64,000 nucleotides of DNA, taken from NCBI GenBank assembly GCA_013398295.1, contig VZSF01001354.1, positions 62,001-126,000 of the forward strand, read 5' to 3'. Below the pieces are notes generated by a model. The model did not search any database and was not told where the DNA came from. It saw only the letters and a list, made by a program, of their open reading frames with translations. Position numbers and translations under genes: made by a program. Shown here piece after piece: positions 1 to 14,480 of this stretch. Every line of letters starts with the position of its first letter. The stretch's first letter is position 1. Source of the stretch: Chionis minor (lineage: Eukaryota > Chordata > Aves > Charadriiformes > Chionididae).

Positions 1-3000
1 CTTTCATTCTCTTTTTCCTCAAATTTTGGCATACTGGAAGTCCTAAGTGCCCTTAAAATCAGGCTGCTTACTAAGCTAAAATACACTACAATAACTCTGT
101 AATGCAAGAGGTAGACAGAGGGCTGACTGCGGAGTGCAGATTCCATATAGAATTAATTACTGCCTTGATACTTGAAAATATATAGATTCCTTTCTTTTTT
201 ATTTCCTTTGTATGATATATAATTCCCCTGAAAGCTAAGCAAGAGCTTGAAACAGTGACTTAGTTTATTATTTACAGTATAAAAATAATGTTGTTGGAAA
301 TTATAAAATGCAGTAATCAAATATAAGAATTTTTAGAATTTTATACTCAAAAGAGCACTTCTTCCAGCTGAAATAATTATTGTGGTGCATTTACTTAGCC
401 TAAACGTGAGCATATGAACATGAATTCATTGAATTCCTGTTACTGGTTTTCATGGGATTCAAGATATTAAAAAACATGGCAAGTATGATGCTTATGATTC
501 TACCATTTTAAAGTAACTATATTGCCTCTATTTCATTTCTGCAATTTGGAATAATTCTCACTTTATTAGTATTTTTAAGGATGCTGAGATCTTTAGGGGA
601 CCCATGTAATAGTGCAGAGCACTGTAACATAAAATGTTAGCATCATGTACGTTTAAGTGGAATTTCAATATTATTTCTCTAAGCTCTTAGTTGTTTAAAG
701 AATGAGTGTAATTTGTTTTCCTTCAAGGTACTGCAAAATGTAAATATGCAGATAATATAATACTTCCTTCTTTTGCAGAAATGCTGAAAGAGTTCATTTT
801 GATATCCCAAGGTCCCATCATATTCCACAAAGCCAAGAGGGGTAACCTGAATCTAGAATACCTTGCCTTTGCCTGGCAGGTTCTGGAGATAAGGAAGATA
901 CAGTGCACATACACAATAGAAGTGGTTGCCATAGCTTGCTGGTGACAATATTCTGCTGCTGCAGGCAGTGTCTTTCATGAGAGATGTAAAGCTACTGTTT
1001 TTAATAGCATTTGACCCTTAACAACTGCTGTGCCACTCTGAAAAAGCATGAGAGTTAATTGCAAAGGCTGGAATAATTTTGAATTATTCAAATTTCAAAC
1101 CAAATTCCTTTTGTCTGTCGCCATTCCTCTAGCTTTTTTTTTGGGGGGGGGGGGGGGAGGGCGGGGCTAGGAAGGGCGATCTAATATTTCTCTCCCCTGG
1201 TAACTTGGCGTAAACAGCTGTTTTTTGCTACTTTGCCAGTGGTGTGTGCGTTAATAATCTCCTTCTATTTTAGCATTCTTGCTGTAAGCAGGCAGAACTC
1301 ATGTTATGTCATTAAATCAACATCTGGCCCTGGTTATCCTGACATATTGGGCCAGAAGAAGTCTGCTTTTCTGTTCATGTTCTTGCCGTTGTGTGGAGTA
1401 ATTAATTTATTTATTTGCCGGCAGAGAAGTCCTCTGCATATTAGCACTTCCCTCCTGCAGGAAAAGAGACCGAAGGAGAGCTGCCTTATTTTCTGAGGTG
1501 GTAGAGCATAGGGTAGAGCATCGTCTGCCTAGTCTTCTCAGAAGGTTCAGTGCGTTTCTGCAGTGCTCAGCTTTAGGCTGCATTGGTTTTCATCCTTTCT
1601 AACTCTTAGAGGGGTCTGGAGAAGAAAAGGAACATATAGTCCCATTTTGACTCCTCTTGTGGAGGGAGCGAGACTTCAGGTAAATTTCCATGAACGTCTA
1701 TCGACACAGGGCTGGAGAACAGAGGGAGAGGGAACAGCAAAGCTGAGAAGCTTGGTATTGAGGAGGAGAGAAGCAGGAAATGCAGCAAAATTACAAGGGA
1801 CTCATTCAAGGGATTGTTGAGAGCTGTTGGGAATAGAAGCTTTGCTAGGTGAGAACTAATTGCAGGGAATTTGGTGTTTCTGAGGGAGCAGATGGGTTTC
1901 TTGGAACAGTCTACCAGAGGAATGGAGAATTAATTAATTGGAGACTTTTGGAAAATTCGTTGGGTGCCTCTGTAAGTAAGCAGAGAGAGCAGATTAATTT
2001 TTTGAGGACACTATGTGAACAAAGGTTTCCAGTAAGTTCTTTTTTCCAATAAGTTCATTTATTTTATGGTCTCTATGTGTTTATTAATGGAATTTGTATT
2101 TTGGAAGCTAGATTCAGAGATTTCTTCCGGATTTTCTGGAGAGAGTAAGGCAGTTATAGAGGTGGGGGATGAAGAGAGTAAATTAAGGGGAGAAATACAG
2201 AAAGTGTGGAAGAAAGCTCTGTGAATTAAAATGTGGTAAACTTCAATGTGCAACAAGAGATTGCTTTATACTGGAGAGTAACTGACACAGGTACAATAAC
2301 AACTAGATTGGGGTGAACCTGCACGTTAAACACAGCCTCATATATTTAATGTGATTTTTATACTTTTTTAAAAAGAACCTGTAAAGATTCGGTTTTTTTT
2401 TTAAAAAAAAGACAACTAAGGCAGCAGAATTTATTAGTCATGTAAAATAAATGATACCTCTAGATGTGTATAGTAGATGCTGCTTTGCATTACCTGGCAC
2501 ATTTTAGACCCCTTTCCTTTCATCACCCCAAAAAAAAAACCAATTAAATTTGTCATGCTGATAAAAGCACTGTCATTTTAAAGGGACAGGCACCTACTGA
2601 CTTTGGCCAGTTGGGAACATGCTTGTCCATGTATATACGTGCATATGCATACATATACACAGCACAAATTAGAAAGTTTTCTCCATTCAAGTTTTGAAGA
2701 AATGGTCTTGTGTAAGTGTGCTATTTTAAATGGTAACAAGATAAGCAGAAATACTATAGGAAAAAAATCATTGAAGGACTCAGAGAGTAACAAGGAAGTA
2801 TACTAAAGTCATTAAGTACAAAATTTATGATTATTTTTGGGCCATTCAGAAAATCCTAAGAAAGTGTTCTTTTCTTGTATGCTAAATACTAATCTAATCT
2901 TATTTCCTCTTTAGCAAGTGCTGTAACCTTGAGACAATTGTTAAGAACAGAGTATTCTGCATTTATTTACTAATATTTTTGATTTTAAAAGTTGTTTTGA

Positions 3001-3303
3001 TGACCCCCTTTGTTTATGCACTAGAAATGGGATGTGTTCAAATTTTCAATCCCTGCAGGAAAAAAAGCAGAACTTTTAAATTATGCTGCTCACTAATTAT
3101 TTTGGTGCCTTGACAGTTTACCAGTCTGTAATTACTGACTTTTCCTGTTACTTTGAACTGAAATAGCTTTAGTGTGTTCACTATATTTACCAGGGATGAA
3201 TCACCTGATGGCTGCCATACTTCTACAGCAAAGGAGAAGCTTCCATTAAAAGCTCTGCAAAATGCAGAAGTAACATCTTGGGGGTTTGTTTTATTGTTTT
3301 CAG
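1..3303 (+). other. KCNN2: KCNN2 intron (3' part), no exon seen
   Basis: This AT-rich stretch precedes the first recognisable KCNN2 exon and ends in a pyrimidine-rich tract and CAG acceptor at 3301-3303. I see no coding exon in it; the short open frames have no recognisable protein features. It contains a T9-G15 homopolymer junction at 1134-1157 that runs into a GC-rich patch. The preceding KCNN2 exon (S5, pore loop and start of S6) must lie left of the window. Confidence 0.75.
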
Positions 3304-3414
3304 GGTGCTGGGTGCACTGCACTGGTGGTAGCTGTGGTGGCAAGGAAGTTAGAACTTACCAAAGCTGAAAAACATGTGCATAATTTCATGATGGACACCC
3401 AGCTAACTAAAAGA
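3304..3414 (+). CDS. KCNN2: KCNN2 (SK2 channel) exon: end of S6 and start of calmodulin-binding domain
   Basis: This internal coding exon belongs to the small-conductance Ca2+-activated K+ channel SK2, a tetrameric plasma-membrane channel that produces the afterhyperpolarisation in neurons. The 111 nt (37 codons, phase 0 at both ends) start after CAG at 3301-3303 and end before GTAAGT at 3415. The translation begins [20 protein letters not shown], the cytoplasmic half of S6. It continues through [18 protein letters not shown], the linker and first helix that lead into the calmodulin-binding domain. The sequence matches the SK family closely and contains no frameshift or stop. SK1-SK3 are nearly identical here, so the paralogue is decided by the last exon. 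The frame continues into the exon at 5795. Confidence 0.96.
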
Positions 3415-5923
<2,509 letters not shown>

Positions 5924-7506
5924 TAAGTACTATTTTGCTTTGCTTTTCTTCTGCAGGTGTCTTCTCTCTTAGTTTCCCTCTCCCTTGTAGTGACTCTTAG
6001 TCCCTGTTTCCCAGCCTGCCCCCTCCCTTCTCTCCTCCCCCAATCTCTCTCTCCCCCTTCCCAGAACATTTCTCTTGAGGTTGATTTTTCTCCAAGAGTA
6101 AGACAAAGATAAGGTTTTACTGTATTACTTGTTTACAACAACAACAACAAAAAAAAAGTATGCTGGCTGAGTATGTCCAATATGGGGTAAATCAAACTTG
6201 TTTGTATTTTTTTAGAAGTTTCCTATGTTTCTTGAATTATCTGAGACTTTTTTTGTCTTTTCCCACTGAGGCTATCCTTTATTGTTACATTTTTGCTTAC
6301 AGATAGTAAGATATATGCTACAATAGACAGAAGAAAAGGAAAAAAGTTTCATTTGTAGTAGATGTTTTAGTAATTTAAAATCAGAACGATGTGACAGAAG
6401 AAAGCCTATGAGTATGTATGTAGTGTTTAATGAAAAGAACATGCATCAAGCGTCATTGTACAGCCCAATAGCAATTAGTTGCCTTTCTCCACTGAATATT
6501 CTCAGTGCATAAAATCACATGTTGGTATGTCAGCTATGACCCCTGACATTGGCTCTAGAAAATGGGAGTATATGCCAACAATTGTGTGACCTTTGAGAAC
6601 CTCTGGCATGATTCAGATGACTTCTTCCCCTCTACTGAAATCTTAAGGGGTTGAAAACAAGCCTAAGAACTGTAACCAGTAGTAGGATTAAGCTGAATTA
6701 TGATATTGCCAGACTGTAAGTATTTATATAAAATTCATAATACATACTTGTCATAAAACACATGAAAACCAGCAGAATTGTGCAACGATTCACTTACTCT
6801 TCCTTGGACTACATGGAAGAAGAAAGAGACCTTTGTCCCCAGGAACCACAAATTCTTCAATATTTCTTTGCTCTGTTCAATGTCCCCATCCAGCCTGAGG
6901 CAGCCATTTGTACAGCCTGTTAAATTAGGTTCCATGAATAACTGGGAAGATGTAGATAAATTAAGTAAGCTTAATTTCAAACTGATGTTTGGTAACATTT
7001 GAACGTGGGCCTGAGCCAACCTGTGAGGAGATGTGAGGGAAGCATCCATCATGAAAAGAACAGCTATGTGTCATCTTGCAGGAAAGACAGGAAGGAAAGG
7101 CCAGGTTGTCATATTTCCTGTTAGTAAATTTAGTCTAACAATCGTTGTTTCTCTGTTTCATAGCAATGTTTTAAAGCAATGTAACTAAGCTTAAGGTATG
7201 AAGTATTCTATAAACCTTGATTACTATATTAAATTCAGTGGGCTTGCAGGATTGAATGTTACTGTGCTATTGCAGAAATAATTGAAGGAATAAAAAGACG
7301 ACAAAAGTTGAGGCATTTTTATGGGGATATAAAAAGTTATATATTTTCCCAATATAGTCATCCTGCTTAGCTTAAAGGATTGGGAGGCAGAGAGGAGTGG
7401 CAGGGGTTCTGGGACAGAGGATGACGTGTCCTGTGCATCCGTTGCTGTACTTGAATCCTTGATTGCAAAGGTTATTTCTTAACGTTTTAACTTTGCTATT
7501 TATTTC

Positions 7507-7550
7507 GTGTGTGTGTCTGTGTGTATGTGTGTGTGCATGTGCACACATGT
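7507..7550. repeat. (GT)n-type imperfect microsatellite in KCNN2 intron
   Basis: Alternating purine-pyrimidine tract made mostly of GT, interrupted by CT, AT and CA steps, ending in a small GCAC palindromic tail. It is intronic. Confidence 0.8.
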
Positions 7551-7800
7551 TCAGAGAAGAATCTAAAAAGCACAGCAGGCTCGATCTTCAGCTTTATTTG
7601 TCATTCAAGCCGAGGAGAGCTTCACAGGGTGTAAAGTGTTGTTCTGCACCTGCCTTAAAAATTCAGGTGGGGTGGAGAAGGTGGCAGCAGTAATTTTTTC
7701 CTAGCTGTGCCAGACAAACTTTGAACAGCTCTGTTAATAATGCATTTCATTCTGTGCTTTAGCACCTTACATGCCATTACCAAAACTTTTGTACTTTCCT

Positions 7801-7826
7801 GGGGGGGGGAGGGTGTGGGGTGGTGG
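7801..7826 (+). repeat. G-rich tract, possible G-quadruplex
   Basis: A run of nine G is followed by further G3-G4 runs separated by one to three bases. This gives at least four G-runs in 26 nt on the KCNN2 sense strand within the intron. Confidence 0.55.
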
Positions 7827-10546
7827 AAGAAGATAATTTGCTCTATATGCTGAAGAATGTGCCATGGATGAAAACATTGCTCTAGCAGTTTGCTTTCTTC
7901 CAGCTGTAGCAGGGTTGCTATGCTGTGGGTGCAAATTATTTCTTCACCCATTGCATCTTTGAACTTCTCTCAAGTGACTCATGGTAGTATATGGATCTTT
8001 TCCATCTTTCTGGATTCTTAGATTTATATTGGTCCCCCTCCTTCACCTTTCCAACCATTTCACTGGAGACAGAAATAAAAAGAGTGAAGTTTCAGGGCCA
8101 GATTTATACAAGAATCCAGAGCAGATCATGATAATGGTCTCAAATTAATGCTCGTGGCTCTAAAACTGATGAAGAACTGGGTCTTTTACAGTTCTCATGC
8201 ACACTGAAGAAGACCAAGGTGAAATCATCACTCTAAATGGTACTATTAAAAGGCATCTTGTATATTGTATAAATAAGAAAATCTACAGATGATAGTTAGC
8301 AGGAAGGTTTGAATCTATTGCAGGCTTCTTCGTCATGAATGCGAGTTAGACTCCACCTCAGACAGTTACTGATAGAAAGAAATAGCAACTCCCTAGGATT
8401 TCCCACCTGCTGAATCGAGCCCACTGTGCTCATTTGGTTGTTTTAGTATATTTTACAGTTTGCTTTCTTTTGTTTTGTCTTTTTTTTTCAACAAAATGCA
8501 AATAGAGCTCGGAAGTAAGTTGTATAAGCTGTTCCTTTCTAAATTTGCAGAATTTACCACTGTCTGCATGCAAAAAATAAGAGTCTTTATTTGTGAACTT
8601 TGGTGGTCTGATTGCTGCCATGGAAACGCGATCCAGAATCATGATCTTTTGCTGTGATAAGTGAAGTTCATAAAATGAAGATGCTTCATATTTTCTCTTA
8701 ATGAATTTAGGAATGAAAGTCTGTCAGTTTTCTTTAAATCCAGCTGCTGCAGCTAAAGACTTGCCATTACCTAGAGATACATTTTTACAGTCTCTGACAG
8801 GTATTGGGTACGTTACCACGAGGAATTATCATGCCAGTGTCAACTGGTACTTGTATTGCTACAATAACAATGGATTTCTTGGCACCGTAAAATTAAAATA
8901 CTAACTGACAAACAGATGAGTCAATAAATCTTAAAAGCAAAGAATGCATATTCTGCAAATTAATTGAGAGATGATCACCAAAAGACTAGGGTTGTCCTCC
9001 AGTCAAATCATTACATGCTTACCTTTGAGTAGTTATTGTGTTCTGAGACTGTAAAGATGTAACTTCATACCTTGGAGACTTCTCCATATTTTTTGCTTTA
9101 GAATAGCTCCAGCTCATAGCCTCTGAAAACATCATTCCTACAGTCTGCATTTATGTTGTGTTCCGAAGGAAGCCTCCAGGGGAAGAAGAGCGTATGGCAT
9201 TCCAGTAACAAACCTCTGGAACATCAATTTTATGTTAACAAGTGGTTTAAACCTTAACAGAGTTATTTCTATGTGTTTTAAAAGAATTTTCACTCTTCAC
9301 AACTTATTTTCTCATGATGGTTAGCCTACATATGAAAGGGAATGCTTGGTAATTAAAGATATGAACAGAAACTTTCTGATTTTGGAGTATCTCCAAGAAG
9401 GCTTTCTTTATACCAGCTTTCTAAGTAACACCATCACTGAGAAACAGGGAGAGTATGCGTTAGCAACCCACCTGCCACAAAATGCTGCCAAACTTATTTT
9501 CATTTGACAGCTAACCAAATGGTTAGCTTGGTTGGCCCTTGACATACCAGTAGATTGCATGGCATCTTATCACACATTGTTTATAAATTGATGTGTTGTT
9601 TTTGAAAAATGCAATTTCCTGCTCAGAACAGCCACCAGAAAAGTCATTGAAAGTCCAAGCATTTCTCTCTGTTGGGAAATGTTGAACAAGTGACTTGTAC
9701 TTAAGAGAGAAATTGCTTATTTGTGAAAATCCCATTTACAAACAACTCCTCTGGTAGTTAATCTGAAAAACATGGACACATAAGAAGCGCTATGTATATA
9801 TCTTTCAAAGAATGCACATAGCTAGTAATAATGCAGATAGGTAGGCATCAAAGAGAAAAATATGCCCTTGCTGCTTCTTTCATAGTTTTGTAATGCTGTA
9901 GTTTAAATAGAACATTGAAAAGGAATGTCTAATGTAAGTTTAAAATGTAATCATATTTATATTCAAAAATTATGTAAGGAAATCAAATGTATTGGCAAGT
10001 ATGTTGGCTCTTTAGCTGCTGGTCAGATGAAAGTTCTGTTTAAAGTAAGAAACTCACTTATCACTGTATTTCCATCAGGTTCAAACACCTGCTAACCGAA
10101 TCCATTTCCGACAGAACAGGGCTAATACCTGTATCTAGTCATGTAGACATGGGAAGATTCTTGATTGCTACAACATTGACGACAAAACCCCAGTTGTTCT
10201 GTGTTTCTTCCTATATCTACTTGTCATGATACTGAGGCTTTGAGGAATGTTTTGGCTTTCTTTCATGTAGTATGGATAAATTGTTATCTACCTTTTTGAA
10301 TTCAACTTTGACCATGGCAAATGGTATTCTCAAGGACATCACATTTCCTTGCTCTTTCCTTTTTTGCGGTGTTGAAGAAGCATGCTTCTCATTGTAGCAG
10401 GCACATGACCAATTCTGACTTTATACAAAGTACTCAAGGCATTGTCCATGCAGTTATTTGCTCTTGTAAGTTTTGTGCATGCTTTTTAGAAGTCCTAATA
10501 TGAACACATACATAAAAAAAATCTGACTTTAAATTCCACTTTTTAG

Positions 10547-10616
10547 ATTAAGAAGTGTAAAAATGGAACAAAGGAAACTGAATGATCAAGCCAACACTTT
10601 GGTGGACCTGGCAAAG
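10547..10616 (+). CDS. KCNN2: KCNN2 (SK2 channel) exon: end of calmodulin-binding domain
   Basis: The 70-nt exon lies between TTTTAG and the donor GTTAGT at 10617. Its first base completes the Gln codon begun at 5921-5922. The following 23 codons read [20 protein letters not shown] and then LAK, which is the distal part of the SK calmodulin-binding domain and the start of the C-terminal helix. It ends on a codon boundary, matching the phase-0 start of the last exon. The donor has GTTAGT instead of GTAAGT but is usable. No disruption is seen. Confidence 0.95.
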
Positions 10617-12474
10617 GTTAGTAGGCAATTACTGTTGTTTTAACATTCATCCTTTCAAAATGAAGAGTGTGTAAGTGAAAATGTTGTGTGTTATACATGC
10701 AAATATTGTTAATAAGTTTGTTATTTGTAGAGACTGAAAATATGTCTGCGTTTTTTGGTAACACCTACTGAATGAAACACCTTATTTATGGCTCTGACCA
10801 AAGTTTGAATGCACCATTTTTATTTTTTTTTTGTACATTTGAAAAAGATTTCACAATGGAGAGACTGATCCTGAGAGCGCCTGAAGTGACTGGTCATGGT
10901 AAATGCTGAACTGTGAGTGGGCCATAGTAGTGTAGTGCTGCATAGTAAAAGAGATTTCCCATCCGGTGATAGTGACTATGCCAGGAAGTACCATAGTACA
11001 CAGGCTGTCGTGCAGACTGGAATTAGAGGTTCTGGTTTTCTATTCCTGCAGCAGTGGTTTTGGACAAGTAAATTTAGGTCTGCATTTGTGTAAGTTTCTA
11101 TAATTAGTAATAGCTGCCTCCTTTTCTGACATATCATAAGGCTTTATTAATCTTTTTTTGAAGCCATTTGAGATGAGGTAAAAGAGGCTATTCAGTCACA
11201 AACTGCTTGTCTATTGTTGCTGGAATTTTTCGTTAATATAAAATAATAATGAGAGAGCTAGGGGGCTGAGCTGATAGCATTCCAGGTTTCACATTAGACC
11301 TCGGTATTTAACAAATCAGTTACTTTGATCTTAATTTGAGGTTATATTTGAGGCATTAATGAGCTTTTCCAAAGAGTTTCTTGTACACCTCTTCATGTAC
11401 CTCAAAACACTCCTCAATTTAAAGTGCATCAAAGCAAAGATTAAATTCTTCAGTGTTAATTTCTCTTTTGCTTTAGAGAACTACCTGACAGCTTCAGTTC
11501 CTGAAAAGACGTTTCATTCAGTCTAATGCTTCTGGCAACTGATAAGGACTTTGCAGATACTGTTTAATGTACACTACTTTGCTTTGAAGGTTATGCTAGC
11601 ATCTTGAAACAGCGGGCAGAGAAATGGGTTATCAACACTCATCTGATACTGAAATGCTTTACACTTCTGGCAATCAGTCATTCAATTAATTTTAATTCCC
11701 TTTGGATGGTTTATAAACTTCCAGTTTGTCTCCTGGATTACATCCAGTTTTGACTCTAGTTTAAATCTAATCTGAGGTCTCAATCTATCAGAGGGATATC
11801 AGTCATTATTTTTAACCAGTTCCAAATTTCTATGAATTAACATAGAGATCAACATTTCAGATTACATTTTTACTGACCACTGTGGCATTTCAAAGTACAC
11901 CCTATACACTGGCTGTAAGCAAACACTGTTTTGTAGAGGGCAGATAGGCTGGGGAACGCAGAAGTAAAGATGGCGTTTTTACTCCTTGGACTACGTTTCA
12001 AAAACATCCACCCAACTACACTTACTACAGCCAGTTCAAGAAAACATGGCCAGTTTAAGGAGAAAACAAATGAATGACACTTGTGTTCTGCTTAGAAGAA
12101 TGAGGGTATTTAAAACCAGAGGAAACGCGGAACAGTCAAGGATCAATCATGGCTTTGGAGCCTTTGGCCTCCCAGTGGCTTACACAACTAACTGTTCACA
12201 AAGCTTGGCATGGTTTAGTCTAATTCATTTAGACCTTGACATCTAAAGTGCTATTCAAAATATATTACATTTCTACTCAAGAAATTTAGTAGAAAGTTTA
12301 TTCTGAATCTACAAAGAAAATTATTTCACAAGACTATAGTTACTGTTATAATATTAATAACCTTTTTTTTTTTGTGAAGTGCAAAAGCATTTACAAACCT
12401 TTGTAGAGTTGTGTTGCTTGTTAGAGTATTTGTAAGGTCTCTCTAAACCTTTGTTTCTATCCTTCTGCTTTCAG
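10617..12474 (+). other. KCNN2: KCNN2 last intron (1.9 kb)
   Basis: The intron runs from GTTAGT at 10617 to the strong acceptor tract CTTCTGCTTTCAG ending at 12474. I see no further exon. The 86-codon open frame at 11986-12246 has no splice context or recognisable protein and is treated as chance. Confidence 0.85.
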
Positions 12475-12762
12475 ACTCAAAACATCATGTATGACATGAT
12501 TTCTGACCTAAATGAAAGAAGCGAAGATTTTGAGAAGAGAATTGTTACTCTGGAAACTAAACTGGAAACTTTAATTGGTAGCATTCAAGCTCTTCCTGGA
12601 CTGATTAGCCAGACAATCAGCCAGCAACAGAGGGATTTCCTCGAGGCTCAAATACAAAATTATGATAAGCATGTTGCCTACAGTGCTGAACGATCACGAT
12701 CCTTGTCAAGAAGAAGAAGATCATCCTCCACAGCACCACCAACTTCATCAGAGAGTAGCTAG
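12475..12762 (+). CDS. KCNN2: KCNN2 (SK2 channel) last coding exon: coiled coil and Ser/Arg tail
   Basis: This terminal coding exon has 95 codons and a TAG stop at 12760-12762. It begins [20 protein letters not shown] and continues with the heptad-like [18 protein letters not shown], the C-terminal coiled coil that helps assemble SK tetramers. The end is an Arg/Ser-rich stretch, [16 protein letters not shown], closing with TSSESS. That tail is the SK2 signature as I recall it and distinguishes KCNN2 from KCNN1 and KCNN3. The start is fixed by the CAG acceptor at 12472-12474 and by phase agreement with the 10547 exon. Some tail residues ([20 protein letters not shown]) appear to differ from the mammalian sequence I remember, consistent with a bird orthologue. 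Confidence 0.97.
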   Translation, partial: TQNIMYDMISDLNERSEDFEKRIVTLETKLETLIGSIQALPGLISQTISQQQRDFLEAQIQNYDKHVAYSAERSRSLSRRRRSSSTAPPTSSESS

Positions 12763-14480
12763 AAGAGAATAAGTTAACCACAAAATACAGACTTTTTGCC
12801 ATCATATGGTCAATATTTTAGCTTTTATTGTAAAGCCCTATGGTTCTAACCAGTGTTATCTGGGTTCTGATGTCAGAATCCTGGAAACCTGAACATATTT
12901 TAGGCCAAAATGAGTGAAACCTCTTCTTTTTTTCCCCCCTCCTCCTCTCAGATGCACAGTGAATGCACCTATTATTGCTATATTAGATTGTTCCTCCTGC
13001 AATTTCACTAACTTTTTATCCATGCACTTCAAAAAAACTTTAGTACTACAGTATATAGTATTATAAAAAGGTTAATTTCTGCACATAGTTGCTTGGTTAC
13101 TTGGACTTAACCACTAAAAAAAAAGCTTACGATCAAAAGACCTAATTATAAACTTCTAAGAAACAAAATTGAAGCTTAATAATTATCTCTCAGTATGAAA
13201 ACTAATTCTCTAAACTTTGCTTGCAGTGGAGGGGGAAAAAAAATCAATACTCATCTAACAGTGTGCTGTATATGTATAGTCATTTTAAAAGGTCACTGAC
13301 AGCTTCGATTTCTGAAGTGATTAGTTAAAAATAGTTTATCCTAGAAAATAAGTTATGAAGTATGCTATGGGTTTTTAAAATCTTCTTAGGGCTTTTGTTT
13401 AACATGCATTTGTACACGCACACACATAGATAATATATATACATATATACTTATGTATATAAAATTATTTATGCAATGCCCATGGCAAAGATCTTTTAAA
13501 CTGACTATTTGTAAAGCTACTGGCATGCAAAAAGCACAGGTTAAGTCCTGTTCATTTATTCAGAGACTCATAATTATGCCAGATAAGTATGTCCAGACAG
13601 AAGCATCACTATAAAGCTGGAAGTTTCCCATTAATGCTATTTGAGTTTTAAAAGTGTCAGGTTGCTACTTTCTCCACTCCCTTTTTTGCGTTTAATATTT
13701 CTGGAGTGAACGACCGACACACAGAGTTATAGTATACACAATTGCGTGATGGCAGCACAGTGTTCTGTATACATTACGTTTGCATAATCCCCATGGTTTC
13801 TGCTATGCAGTCAAGCTTAGCAAGCCACGTTTAGCAATATTTCCAAAAACTGTTGTTAAAAAAACCTGCTGTAGACTGGAGTTACAGCAGTGGAGTATCT
13901 GTGCTACTTTACTTTCATGCACAAATAGTAAGAACTCCTGCTTTCTTTAAAAAGAAATCACACAGCATAGTGTACATGTTTGTGAAAAAGTTCTGGCTGA
14001 CTTTTCTCCTGGTTCATATTCCAGAGTAGCAAAACTAGATAAACGCTCAGCACATGCAACTTGCATTCACAATTCCTAATTATAAACAGGAAATTAACTG
14101 ACTTTATGAAATATTTTGTAGTACTTGCTATGTATGAAACATACTAGTCCCGTCTCCCCGCCCAGTTTACAGACAGGGGTGACGCTATAGCTACGTATAA
14201 CAAGTAGGCATGGCTCACTGTTTCCGAGGAATACTGTGTCTGCCTGGAAGTAGCTAACTTGCATGTTGAAGGAAATGCCGATTGCTCCATGAGACATTGT
14301 GAGTTCTGGGCAGTAGCAACGGGCAGGGAAGACAGTAATGCAAAAAGTCAGGGCAGAGCCATGCAGGATGAGACAGAAGAGCTGTTCTCCCCAGCAACCG
14401 AAGCTTCCCAAACCAAATACATAATCTGAAAAACTGCAGACACTTTAGGCCTATTTAAAATAAAGGGTCTGCCTTTTTTG
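12763..14480 (+). other. KCNN2: Probable KCNN2 3' UTR
   Basis: AT-rich sequence follows the stop codon with no obvious coding content. The first canonical AATAAA that I find downstream on the plus strand is at 14459-14464. It is followed by a GT/T-rich stretch, which would give a 3' UTR of about 1.7 kb. An earlier end using a variant signal is equally possible. The tract near 13412-13462 is a CA/TA microsatellite. The 3' boundary is inferred, not observed. Confidence 0.4.
14459..14464 (+). terminator. Candidate polyadenylation signal AATAAA for KCNN2
   Basis: Canonical hexamer about 1.7 kb after the KCNN2 stop, followed within 25 nt by a TGCC-T6 stretch that could serve as the downstream element. 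Another AATAAA occurs at about 16.57 kb. Confidence 0.35.

Noticed and set aside
3038..3343. 101-codon minus-strand frame overlapping the first KCNN2 exon
   Set aside because: It is antisense to a certain exon and has no features of its own.
6735..7052. 105-codon minus-strand frame in the KCNN2 intron
   Set aside because: A plus-strand frame overlaps it, and there are no splice-like boundaries or recognisable protein.
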